A stretch of DNA of 64,000 nucleotides from Oscheius dolichura. Lineage: Eukaryota; Nematoda; Chromadorea; Rhabditida; Rhabditidae. A program made the position numbers and the translations under genes. Shown here piece after piece: positions 22,347-34,700 of this stretch. The DNA is taken from NCBI GenBank assembly GCA_932521035.1, contig OW051495.1, forward strand, positions 9,920,001-9,984,000, given 5' to 3'. Each line of letters begins with the position of its first letter. Within the stretch, counting starts at the first letter, position 1. Below the pieces are notes generated by a model that was not told where the DNA came from, searched no databases, and saw only the letters and a program-made list of their open reading frames with translations.

Positions 22347-23471
22347 ATGACATGGAGAGGTCCTTTCGACCTACTTGGACTAGATCCTTTCCTATTGGAA
22401 CAAGTCCTTACAAAGGTAGTTGTTGCTTTTACATTTTTTTAATCACGTAAGTTATATTACAGGTCAATGGGCAGAGTTATCTTCTTCTTCAACAGACTTG
22501 TCACACAGTAAACGAGCTTATCCAAGCGAGCCAGAAAATCCGTGTTTATATAAGTGGACGTTTTCTTCTAAGCGTCTATCGGAAGAGGCTATTCTGTGAA
22601 TATTGTCCTTTACAAGGAAAGAGTGACAAAGTCGCCGATGTGGAAGGACTCCACGGGGCTCGATTAAGCGTACTTGATCCTCCAGTCAGTGAGTCAGTTT
22701 TACTATTCTTGGCATAATGCTAATTTTCAGTTTTTATTAAAGACACGGGATGCTTTGCCCCGCTCTGTGATGCTCTCAAAAGGCACCGAATAACGTGTGT
22801 CGACGCCCGTTTGGATCGGACTTTGTTGACCAAGGAGCAGTGCGCCATGCTGTTGGATATCTTGAAGCCTCGACAGGCTCAGGTTTTCAGCGAGGGAGCC
22901 GACCGATTTGAGGCCCTTTTGGATCCTAAAAACACCCTGGTTAGCCTTATTCTCTAGTTGCTTCTACTTGTTTATTCCAGGAATTCATCTATGTGATTCT
23001 GAATATAGGAAAGTTAGACATTGCCGTAGAAAAAGCCGTCTCCATAGGCGCTGAAGTGACAATTTCTCATAGAAATTTCACCTTGGACATCTATTCTCCT
23101 CTCCGTACGATTCTAGGCGTAAGTCAAAGATCACAAATCTAGTATTTCTTCTTCTTCAGATTCTTCTTTCCCAGCCAGTGCCAAATCTACAACGATTAAG
23201 CGCCACAGTAAACGGAGGGGGAAACATGCCAACTAAAGAAGGATTGGAGAACGAGTTATTCGAGTTCAATCTGACAATGGATGCAGTAACACCTAAGGAG
23301 ATCTCGGCATTCGTGACGTTGCCTCAATATTTCCCTGAGCGCTCTTCCTGCAAAATCCAGCTGGTCGCACTAACTTTCAACGATTTAAAAGCGACGATCG
23401 ATTATTCCAACGAAGACGCTGTTTTAAACGGAGTAATCAAGAAGAAAATTGTCATAAACTTACACAATTAG
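22347..23471 (+). CDS. unrecognised nematode family protein, paralogue 3 (317 aa)
   Basis: Five exons (22347-22415, 22463-22688, 22731-22939, 22981-23118, 23160-23471) total 318 codons. It begins MTWRGPFDLLGLDPFLLEQV with exon 1 closing after LTK, the same junction as in the two minus-strand relatives. The second exon has a Cys pair (FCEYCPL); the third carries EQCAMLLDILKPRQAQVFS then RFEALLDP, aligning with EQCVKLFKILNPVKV in paralogue 1. The last exon is the longest in all three. No membrane segment is predicted. Exon-phase conservation across three dispersed copies is good evidence that the model is right even though the function is unknown. Confidence 0.78.
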
Positions 23472-23566
23472 ATTGCCACCCTGTTAGAAGTTGGGAATCC
23501 CTTCTTTACGGCACCATTTTTACGTGCAATTATTTCTGGGGTACTCAATTGTAAAAGTAAAGGATT

Positions 23567-24681
23567 TTATTTGAATCGTTCGCAGACTTTGTTCAGTAGG
23601 AATGACATGTGTATCTCCTTGAAATCGCAGGCTTCCCCCTCGTATTCAAAGTAGTCCATCTTCGGTTTGGCTAGGATTTCCTTCAGGTAGAGCTGATACT
23701 TCCGGAGATTTCACCGTAACCAAGAGCCACCAGATCGATGTCGTCTCTCCTCAACTGAAATGGAAAACTTGGTTGAATGATTATCAACTGAAAACAGACA
23801 TTCTTGGCGGCCTCACGAGTCTTGTCCATGGCTATTTCTTTGGGAAGGATTTCTTCGACGAAGAGCATCCCATCAGTGATAAGGACAGCCACTTTATTTT
23901 CACACCGAACATCCTGAAACAATAATATTTTCCTGGAAACCGAACCAAACCTTGAATAAAGCCCTTGCTGCCTCCAGAGCGGCCGGTGTATTTGTGTAGC
24001 CGGCGTCGAAAGAACTCGGTGTCTCATCCAAATATTCATCTTTCGACCATCTCTTCGGGAGCCAGTTCGAATATGTCACAAACTTCACAAATCCGACTCT
24101 GACTGAATTGTCCAAAAGACGGGACTCTTCAGGAATGTGACCATCTGAATTTTACCTTTTATCTCAAAAGGAAAAAGTACGTTTTGCCAATTGGACGCTC
24201 CAATGGATTGAGACGAGGTGACAACGAAGACGAAGTGACAACGAAGACGATAGCGAGTTCGCCATTCTTAGAGGTTACATTTTGGCAAGGAGTGCGAGGA
24301 GTACACTTCTCTCCCTGAAATTCAGTTTATGATGGCCAGAAACGACTTTAGGTGATCATAAATGTCATAGAAAAGGAAAACCTTCTTGTAGCCGCGCCCT
24401 TCAGGAATACACAGGTCCGTAATGTCCAAGAAGTTCTTCTTACATCCACATTTTCCGTCGGATTTCATTTCAGTTCCCTCTTTGGTACAAATAATTGCAG
24501 GTTTCTTGCAGACGTAGTGAAGAAATTTTGTTACAGATATAGTCAAAAATGATCGATCGCCCACAATAATAGGAAGGTATGGATCAAATTTTATATTGTT
24601 ATATAGATACGGTTTAACGTGAAAGATGCAGATGGGTTTGTACCAGATTTTGCTCATAACTGACGGGGATGGCCAAGGCAT
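23567..24681 (-). CDS. secreted von Willebrand factor A domain protein, possibly frame-disrupted
   Basis: The readable part begins with a Cys-rich segment (CTKEGTEMKSDGKCGCKK, about 24,430-24,490), then CTPRTPCQNV and a VWA domain: AIVFVVTSSSLS, VRVGFVKFVTYSNWLP, GYTNTPAALEAARALF, NKVAVLITDG, DDIDLVALGYG, ending KPKMDYFEYEG and a final stop at 23567. VWA domains bind protein partners through a metal site normally D-x-S-x-S; here the first Asp reads Thr. After GYGEIS the frame moves by one base to reach YQLYLKEILAKP; alternatively a 38-nt intron removes that stretch. The coding start is unresolved; 24681 is only the upstream limit of the first open segment. A 17-18 bp tandem duplication near 24,215-24,255 overlaps the metal-site region. 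Confidence 0.6.
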
Positions 24682-25759
24682 GACAACTGCGTGTAGGACA
24701 AAAAAGCCGGTAACTGTAAGAACATGAGCATTCTGTTGAACAACATTTGTGGGCGCTTCCAGTAAGGTTCACTACTGCTATGGTCTAGTTTGAAAGTATA
24801 CAAAAGAGGAATCCCGAAGATCTGCTAAACAACAGAAATCTTCCAACCTGCCGAGTATAATACCGGATTTCTGAGTCTACTGCAGCTGGACTACCAGGTA
24901 AAAGAGCTCATTTACTTTGTTTGCCCTAACTTGATGCCGTGAACCTCTCAAATTTGATCCGTTATCTCGTGAAGTCGTCTGTGTTCATCATTACCTTCAT
25001 GGTCTTTTTCTTTCGTGATACAACATAATAATAATATGGTTTATTTGGGGGTGGGATAAAAATGTTTAACACTTTGCTGGCTTTACAAATAGGAAGTTTT
25101 GTTTTGTTGTTTTTTGAATGTGGAGGAGGTGGTTAAAAGTAGTTGGAAGGGAAGACTACTAGTCACATGTAAGAGGAGTGAGGAACATAGTCAAAGAAAA
25201 TGTGGAGAAGAAAAATAGGAAGAAGAAGTGACGTCCATTATATACAAAAGCTGGGGGGAGAAGAATAAATACGTGGTCGGGAGAGAGGGTGGATATCTTT
25301 TGAGTTCAGGAGAAAGAATGCGATATAATATATTAACTGCTACAATGTGCATATTAACAAGGGGAAAAAAGGGATAGGGTTTCGGAGGAGGAAGAGAACT
25401 TTTTCACAGGGATTTGAACCAGCTTTCAGGCTTCCAGTTTAGCCTTTTAGCCAAAAAAAGAAGACAAGAGTACGGTAGTTGAACTAAAGCATGGAAACAA
25501 GGAGGGCGAAAAGAAGAAGAAGACGAGGTGAACTGCACAAGGAAGAAATGTATGTAAAATACTACGTTTTGTTGGATTCTAATAATAAAATACATGAGGC
25601 ACTGCCAAAGGACAAAACATCAAATCATCGTATGGAATGGCTACCCATATGGGAACAAGGGAAGAGGCGGGGAGGGGAGCGGGACCACGCTGGTCGACCA
25701 CTCCGCCCCAAAATAACTAGAAATTATTAACTAGACGGAGCAGGGAGATATAAGGGAGA
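24682..25759. other. intergenic, no gene recognised
   Basis: Contains AG-rich stretches and short ORFs without support. The right part is probably 3' untranslated sequence of the ZMIZ-like gene. Confidence 0.45.
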
Positions 25760-28700
25760 TTAGTTATTACTGCAGGGCAGAAGGAGCGGGGGTAGCTGCC
25801 GCTCAATTTCTCGGAGGGAGAGACCCCAGACGCGGATGGATTCACGGTTCAGGATGTCTTGCATGTCCGTCAGAGTTTGATCGTTCAGCTGAAAATGAAC
25901 CGGATTAGATTAAGTTGACTGCGTAGCTCGTTTAATACTCAGTCAAAACGCTATTTCACTGTTTCTAGTCAGAGTTTTCAGATCGGCACCGTTTTGCTCG
26001 TTGGCGGATATGGACAATTTGCTGATTTTAACTTGGTTTGCAGGCATTTTGGATTTTGTCTGAGCAGGTTCTAACCAGAAATTGGTTCAAATTCGACTGA
26101 TTTCTGCAAATAAATTAGCGCTGAATATTCCGCGACCAAAATGCACGCAGTCAAAACGTTCAAAGGACAAAATAGGCGTCCCAGCACGCTTTGCAGCTGA
26201 ATTTTGGACAAACCGGCGTCATGTGTTTTGAGTTTTGGCGTATTATTGCATGTGAACGGCTCGTGGAAATGCCTTACCTCATATTTATGGCAGCCTGAGT
26301 GAAGATCCCCGTCCTGTAGGTATTTGATCATCTCGGCGGCGCTGAATGACTGAAAATGCTAAATTTATTTCCCAGACCCCGTCCTCTAGACTCACATCGT
26401 CCGGCCGGAATGGGTCAACATCGCTCTCCAACACAGTCAAGGAAGTGTTTTGTGCTTCGACTTGTTGTTGCTGGGTCTGGGTTGTGGATGAGGTGCCGTT
26501 CATTGACGCCGGCGTGTAGGGAGCTGAGCCTGGAAACATTCAGTAAAGGGTATTCAATAGTGTCTTACCGTTGACAGAATCGACACTGCCGTTGTTCGCC
26601 ACCGGATGGCCGTGTGGACTCGTGAGGGTACTGGCTCCGGGAAGAGGCTGCGGCTCTTCCTTGACAGATGGTTGCGGAGTTCCAGCGCCGACACCAACCG
26701 GCGGAGACATTATTTCCTTCTTGGGACTGAAAATAACCGGGCTATAGTTGTTTTTAAGGAAGGGAAAAGAGTGCGAGTGGGAAGGGGGAAGGGTGGCCGG
26801 CCATAAACAGCGGGCAACGTTTTCAATAGCAGCCAGCAGGACTAGGTAGAGGGGGCTAGTTGACTATTTTGGCGGAGCTGGAACCTATTTAATGTTCAGC
26901 CGAAAAGAATAACAGTTCGCTTGATTTAAACGTATTTTGGCGCGGCATATACCCGGAAAAACAGTTAAAATTGAGCAAATAATGTTCTATTTCCAGAAAG
27001 ACCTACCTAATGTTGTGCTGGCCGAAGGGGCTCATCATATTAGCCGGACTGTGTCCCAGAGGCATGCCTCCGGGTACAGAATTGACCATTTGTTGAGGGA
27101 AGGGCGACGAGCTACTGCAAGGGAACTGCTCCGATTTGATTCGCTTCAACGATTGAGCGCTATTGCCTAAAATTTGAGTGTTTTCGGCAAAAGGGCCGTC
27201 TAATTACCGTCATCAGAAGGCCGTTTCCTGCCAACAGACTCCGGTTGAGGGGGATGTTGTTGTTGCTGCTGCTGCTGGCCGTCGGAGAGACGATAACAGC
27301 CGTTCTGTTCGAGGATAACCTCGGTGGCAGAAGCATTGTTGGCTGTGGCCTGGCGGATGATGTCACCGACGAAGCTGTCCACCTCCAGTTCTTGATAGAT
27401 GAAGGAGAGACTGAAATTATGGGATTTAATAATAGGCTGGAGGGAAGGAGGCTGCGTGCCGATGGGGAAGTATCTCCCCTCCTGCTGCTCAATTATTCTG
27501 ACGATTCACACGTTTTTTCGACGCGAGGATCATGCGTGCTAATTAATCTTTACATTTCCGCTAAAAAGAGGAAAAAGAATGGAGGAAAACTCACGAGCAT
27601 CCAGGAATGGGGCAGATCAAAACGCCGCATTCGAATTGCTGCTGGAGGAGGTCTCTCATGTCGAAGCAGTTCGAATGCTGGCATCGGATACACCTCGCCG
27701 GGATTAGGAGCCTCTTGTTCGTTTTTGGATCATTCAGCGGGATCACGATGGTATTGCCGTTGCCTTTCGCCAATACTGAAAAGTCTCCGTTTAAATGGAT
27801 ATAAAAGGAGAACTGACGCTTTTGTTTGAAATGATCCGAGTTCATGCCGCGATGATTCTGTCGGGCGAAGACCTCTTCGATGAATTTCGCGGCGTGCACC
27901 ATTTGAACCGGTTGAATCTGGTAGTAGTGCTTCTGAAAAGAGAGAAGATTAAAAGAGCCACAGCTAGACAGCAGCTTCTAAAGGGGGAGCTATAAAAGGC
28001 GGTCCTGGTTAGAGAGCCGCTCTAGACCAGGATTAGCCAGGCTATGCCAATTTGCTAAATTGATAGGTCTCGTAGCCATCTGCACCTGGAGGAGATTGGA
28101 TTGTAGGGATTTCCTCTTCCGCTTACAAGTCGGGGGAAAACACCGAAAGGGAAAGGAACGGGGAGGGGGTAGGCCAAAAAGAAGTTGTTTTGCATGAATT
28201 AACTTGAACTACGAGTGCGATCTGGGTTGAGGGGGAGAAACATTTCTAAAGGGAGGAAAATACTTCCGTCTACTAAAAATAACAACCACCTCTTACTCGC
28301 CACGTATTGAAATAGGAACAACGGCTGTTTTCTGCTCCGATAATCAGATAAACCCGGTAATGAATAGGCAATTGCAGAAAAACTCTCAATTAATTTGTTC
28401 CCGATTCCCGGTTAATAGCTTATTGTGTTCTAATACTACTCGAATGATTATTTTAACAGTATATTCCTATCAATATTAACTCGTGTACAGAGATAGGAAT
28501 TCTTAATAAAGAAAAAAAACAGAAGGAGGAACTTACATAAGGCAATTGTATGGCTTGAATCTCCAGCTTGTTCTCTCCTTTCACCACGAATCGTTTCACC
28601 AAGGTGGATCGGTCTTTCACAATCGGAACGGGATGGCCATTAATCGACACCTTAAACTCTTTATATTAATTTTATTTTAAAATACGATACCTGGATTGCC

Positions 28701-31700
28701 AGCTCATTTGTCCCGGGCCTCGTCGGCCAGGCGGTCTTATGGCTGCCGCTGTCATCCTGCGAACTGTAGCTTTTCAGTTGCAGTTCGAAGATGGCAGTCG
28801 TTAGTTGGCCGTACATTTCAGGAGTCACAACGAAGGACGTCTGGTAGTGTTGGACTCCTTCAGGTGGGGTGAAAGCCGGGACGAGGTAGCCACTGGCAGG
28901 TATCATGATGAAGGCTTGCTGCTCGTGGGAGTAGGGAGGTGGCATCACATGGGGGTTCGGGTAGGACATCACCTGAAAATGGGCAACGTTAACAGTGCGA
29001 AGGAGACTAACGGGGGCTGTGTTTGGGGGCAGGTGTCTCGTTTCAGAAGGGGGACTGTTTATGGAATGGTTGCTTAGCTCGAACAGGGAATTTTAATCGG
29101 CTGTAACATCCAGAAACAGTTGTGGACCCCAAAAATGCTGGTATTAATAAACGCCCAATAAGTTTTTAATGTCGTGTTAAAACCCAACAGCGGCAGAAGG
29201 TAAACTACGACTTGTCGGGTGTAGTTTTCTACAGCCAAAGTCAACAGACTTGAATGCAGTAGCGAGTTGGATGAAATTGACCCGCCCCCATCTACTTTTC
29301 TATGGTATTTGAATATTCCCCATCTCTTTATGTTCCCCATCTTCCCCTCTCCCCTGTATGGTTCTTTGAAATGAAGCGGGAGAGCAATAGAGCAACCTAC
29401 GCGTGCGGTAGTGTGCATAACAACGTCTTGACCCAATATTTATGGCCATGGATGGTCGGGGGGTATTATTGGAGAATAATCTACGGAATAGGTTGAGCAA
29501 AAATGACGGCAGTTTTTGAGAAGCCAGCGTGGAAGAAGAAGAAAACAATAGTAAAAGTAAGCTGGCTTTATGTTTAAAATTAGGCAATGGCGGTTGTTTA
29601 CCACGGTGGGAATCCCTCCAAATGACGGTCAGGTATACTTTAAAGAAGAGAAAACAACGTTGTGTTTAGAACCTGCCAAAGTGCTTGTAAATATTGTTCT
29701 TTAGAGCATAAAAATGCACAAAAAGTGAGTTCAAAAAGTGTGGTTAGTGTAGAACTGACCGTTTGGGATTGAGGTTGCTGTTGCAGATTAGAAAATAGGA
29801 CGGGGGGAGAGGCTTTGATCTGAAGAGAGACCCCATTAGACATTCCGTTTTTCTTGGAGAAAGCTCTATGAGAAAGGACGAACCATTTGGTGATTGCTTC
29901 CTGGTGGATAGCCGGGTGACATCAGTCCTCCCGGACCGCCGCGACCCGCCATCATCGCCTGAGGGTAACCGTGTTGTCCAGCCTGACCAGCGGGCATTCG
30001 TAGCAGCGGTTGAGATTGTCCGGGCACACTGAAAAAACCATTTTGAGGTCTAATATAAGGAGAAAGTGAGTACCTATTAGCTCCCATTGGGATGGGATAC
30101 ATTCCCTCTGGATAGGCTTGGGCAGGCATTCCAGGTCGACGCTGTTGTTGGCTCATGTGCTGCATCATCATCTGACGGTGCCGAAGCATTGCCTGAAGAG
30201 CATACCGTTTAATTATACAAATCTGGTACGAGTATTGTTGGTTGTATTTAGAACTATTGAAAGAAAAAATGCGGGGAACTCATATCCGCAGGTGAAAGTG
30301 TGTGACCACCACGTAGAGTGGTCGTTATTTGCAGTTTGCTCTCTTCATTTCTTCAATTTCCCAAAAGGATCTGAGTATTAAACGATACGAACCATTTTGC
30401 TGCGTAGGAAACTACTCATTAGATACTCAGCCAATATGAAAAGCTTCCCGCTCTTTGTGATAAAAGAAGAAAGGAAGAGGAAAAGGAAAACAAGGCGTCC
30501 AAAGCTGTACGAGATGAAGATTCCCATCTTTTAGCGCAAAAGTCTCAAAACCTGGCATTTTCTGTCTAAATAACGAGGCATTTTCAAAAAAAACGGGAGA
30601 AGATATTTTCATCTGTTAGAGAGAGGGAGCTCTGGGCAAATCCCCAATCCATGCAGCTTTTCAGCTTTTAACACCTTGTTTTTCGCGAAACCCTACATCT
30701 TTCCCCCGGATAAGAGGGAGAGGGTGGACAATAAACTGAGGCCGATATAAGCACATACCTGATGATCATATCCTTCGGGATAACCGCCAGCTGCGGCGGC
30801 AGCAGCACGGGCACCAGTCGGATCCATTGGAGGGAATGGTCCACCGGCGGCACCTTGAGGCATTCCAGGATAGCCCGGCATCATTTGCATAGCTCCCGGA
30901 TAACCGGGTGAAGTCATTTGGGCGGCACCGGCCATCGGACCGCCCTGTGGCCACATAGAAGAGGTACAGCCGCTGAAAGAATACGGTATGAGAGAGAATG
31001 GAATGGAGAAGAGGTCCCAAGGGGAAAAGATCGGAGGGCAGAGGCCAACTTGAGGGAGGAAAAGTGATGAGGGGATGAGTATCTCTCGTTTTAGCTGGTT
31101 AGTGGCCTCTGGCGGTGGTAGCCACACGGCCATTAGAGGCGTGGAGACATCCTGACAGCACGGCGAACAATTGATTCGGCCCTTCGTGCAATGAATATGT
31201 CCGCCCTCTCTCTTGGCGTCCGGAATTGGGCAGCAGAGAGGAGAGATAGAGAGAGTGAGAGCGGGTGAATGAGTGTGGGCAGAGCCACTATCGAAAAGTC
31301 TCTCTCTCCCTCTCTCTACACCAAGTCAGATATGGGAGAATCGCCGAGGTTCGCTTCACAATTGCCGTCGCTTACACGGAATTAATTAGTCTGGGCACCG
31401 GAGGTTTCCCGGAACGAAAAAGGAGCAAAGGAAAGGAACACTGGGCCAGCCAGTCACACAGTCAAGAAGGCATTGAACGCGTAAAAGGCTGTTTTCCCCG
31501 GTGAGAAAGGAATACCTCCCCGGATCGTAGTTCCTCATTGCCGGATGCTTATCACACCTACGCAGCGGGCACATGAAATGAACGGAAATGCTGAAATGCT
31601 GAGAGTTTTCATAATTATACTATTTTTTAAATGATTCTTGGGGCGGTCAGCTCTCATAAAGAGAAATCCCTCCCGCTCTAATCCCCCTGCCTCCTGTAAG

Positions 31701-34700
31701 CTGCCAGGATTCCCTGCATCTGGCCATGGGACCCCCGCTAAAACTGATTACAGCTCATTTTCACAGCTACACTGTCTGTCCTGTCTCTCCAGGCCAAGAA
31801 AATGGGGACACAGGGATAACCAGGAAGGAGGAGAGGGTGTCAATTCGCTGACAATTTGAATTATGACCGCGGAAGGGACAGAGACAGAGAGAAGGGTGTG
31901 TGAGGGAGAGCGCGTCTCTCTCTCTCTCTTGCTTGCCCTGAGAATATGAGCCGGCAGCAGAAAAATGAACAATGAAATGGACGGCGAAAACTATTGAAAT
32001 ATGCTTTGGTTATTTTAAGAAGAAGAAGAACTTGATCATTAAAATAGTGAAAAGGCCACAGTGAGGAGGGCGCCTAATTTCACAATATTGCTAAACAAAA
32101 ACATCATTTTTGAGGATTACGGTGGAATTATGAAAAGGCAGCTAATTTTGGCGGGGTATTGTCTGGTCTCTTGATTGGAAAAGGTAAAGAAGTGTGGGTG
32201 GGGGTTCATCGAAACAATAGGTCGGGTTGCGGTTTCCCTTGATCACGGGTACAAAGAGGCCGCTAACGATTTAATCAGTTTTCTCAGGAACTCGTGCTTC
32301 CGATACGGAAAAAAGTATTATTCGGAGACTACTGTAGAAATTAGAAAGAAGAAAAAAAAGCGAAAAAAGAGGAAGGGTCGAAGAAGAGTAAATAAGGAGC
32401 ACCCCTGATAAGAAAGGGAGAGAGCGCGAGAGAATACGAACACACGAAAAAGTCCGGCCTTTTTCCCCCATTTGTGTTAATAAAGATGAGCAAAAAGGTT
32501 ATGAGTGATTGAGTGACCACAAAGTGCAATCGGCTGCGCGGATCCGATCAGGGGGAGGAGAGGGACCCCACACCACGACCACCACCTCGGCATAAACACA
32601 CGCCTAGTCAATCGATCTCTCTTCCCCGATCACGGACAGAGTGTAGCTCATTTCTCTCGCCTCCGGTCAAACGGATCATCTCTCTCTGTTTTTAATTAAT
32701 TAAAGAAAAAACAAAAGCTCATTTTTAACATTTCTGATCCATGATGTTATTGCGATTTTTGATGACCAGTAGTGGGATTGGGGGAACCTCGCACGGCGCG
32801 TAAACAGTGAGCAGCTCTAGAAGTTACTGGCACTCCCCCTTTTATTTTCCCGTTCATAAAGATGTTGACTTCATGCCAAACAGAACCTGCGCGGGGTCGG
32901 GGGCAACAACTGCCGAGAGGATACGCGGGCAGGTTACTGTTCTCAACTAGTAGAGAGAAAAGAAGAAGAAGAAGTTCCCAGGGAAACGTGTAACGGTGGG
33001 AATCAATAGATTGTCAAATAAGGAGAGAAACTGGGTAGAGGATGGTCACAGCAGAGGAGAACACACAAGCGGGGGTGAAGCGATCGGCGAGCTGAGTCAG
33101 CTCGGTTGCCTAATCAATCCATACACGACCCGGCCCTCCTCGGAGAGATTGTAAAACTTGAAGAAATTCATCAGAAAAAAGAGGAGAGCCGGTCCGGTGA
33201 TGAAAGGCTTCTTCTGTCTCGCTTATCGGAGAAAATGACAACGGATCTATGTTTCCAGAAAAGGCAACAGAGGGGGGACAGAGGGCGCAAGAGACAGATA
33301 ACATATGCGTGCCAAAGAGAGGGCTTGACCCCGACTGACCGGGATTGAAGAGCGGTTCTATTGATTATTTGACGATTTTAAACGGGCAACTACTAGAAGA
33401 AGAGGCAGAGATGCGTCGGGGCCAAAGCGGCGGGAAATGCCTATGTTTGGACACCTGGTTCACGAAAGAAACTTCTGAGGAGCAAATAATAACTCTCTTG
33501 GCGGCTGATGACGCTGGGGGGAGATGCCCCCACACATGTTTCCATTTATGTTGGTCGATGAGTTCATATTCTTCTATGTGTTTTTGAACATATTCTAGTG
33601 GCCGGCCACTTATGATGGAAAAATAACAACAGAAAGATATCCAAATAATTCGCATGACGGGGAGGGGAGTCTGTCTGGCCGTAAATGTGGACGAGGGTTC
33701 TGAGTATTCGATGTTCTACGCAGATAATGTTGATCGGACCTTTCTCTAGATATAGGAAGGAAGGGGGCAGTGGAACCCAGAAAGGCGCGATCTGCCTTGG
33801 AGACGCTGGGATTCGATGCGAGTTAGCTGCGTGACCCGTAAGTGTTAAAATCCTCCCAGTAAAAACAAGACCATTTTGAAGGCCATGCAAATGGCGCCAA
33901 TACGGTGATTGAGAGCTAACCGCTGGTGTGTATTTCAACCAGGTGACGTATAAAGGTAGAGGCTCCCCCTCTCTCTCCCGATTCAAGGGCAGGGGAGGAG
34001 GAGGGCGAGGAGGAGGTAATTTTTCTAGGTCACTACTGACTGGCTGACTGTGTGGCTGACCATATCAACAGCATCTAGAATTTTACAATTGATAGAGTGG
34101 GATAGAGAGAGGAAGGAGCAGGGAAATAGACAGAATTCCCAGTTAGAAGTGGGTTATTTACGCGGTCCAGACATGATGGGAGATGGGAGACAAACTGTGG
34201 CTCGTGTGGAGGGCACACTGGTCGCGGCAGATGGCTCGTTAAGCAACCCCCTCCCCGTGTGCGCACAAACGACAATAAGACATAAGTCAAGGAAGAAATC
34301 TACTATAAAAAAACATCGATAAGCGTGTGAATTTGTGCCACTTTTGCCTAGGCAGAAAACATAGATAAACATCAGCGGTTGCTGCTGTTGCAGGTGAGAG
34401 AGGTCTTTTTAAAAAACGTCCGAAGAATTCGACGCTCTCTCTCTCTCTCTCTCTTGACTGAACTGTCTAACTGTGGCTTCTTCAAAGAAGAATAAACTCG
34501 GATTAAAAAATATTAAACGCGTGGGGCGGATTATTCTCACTACTAATTTTTTTTCCTCCATCCCTCCAAAGGATCAGAAATCCCTTCGACGACGATATGG
34601 GGGTCCGCCCCGCCGCCAGCCGTCGGCCCTCATCCGGCTGTGTTTTTCTTTTTCCTCCTCTCCTGCCTCTGTGTCTACCTCGAGAAAAGGCAAAGCAGAG

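Noticed and set aside
27245-27829. 194-codon plus-strand ORF over the ZMIZ finger exons
   Set aside because: It is antisense to well-supported exons with matching phases and carries poly-Leu that mirrors the CAG run.
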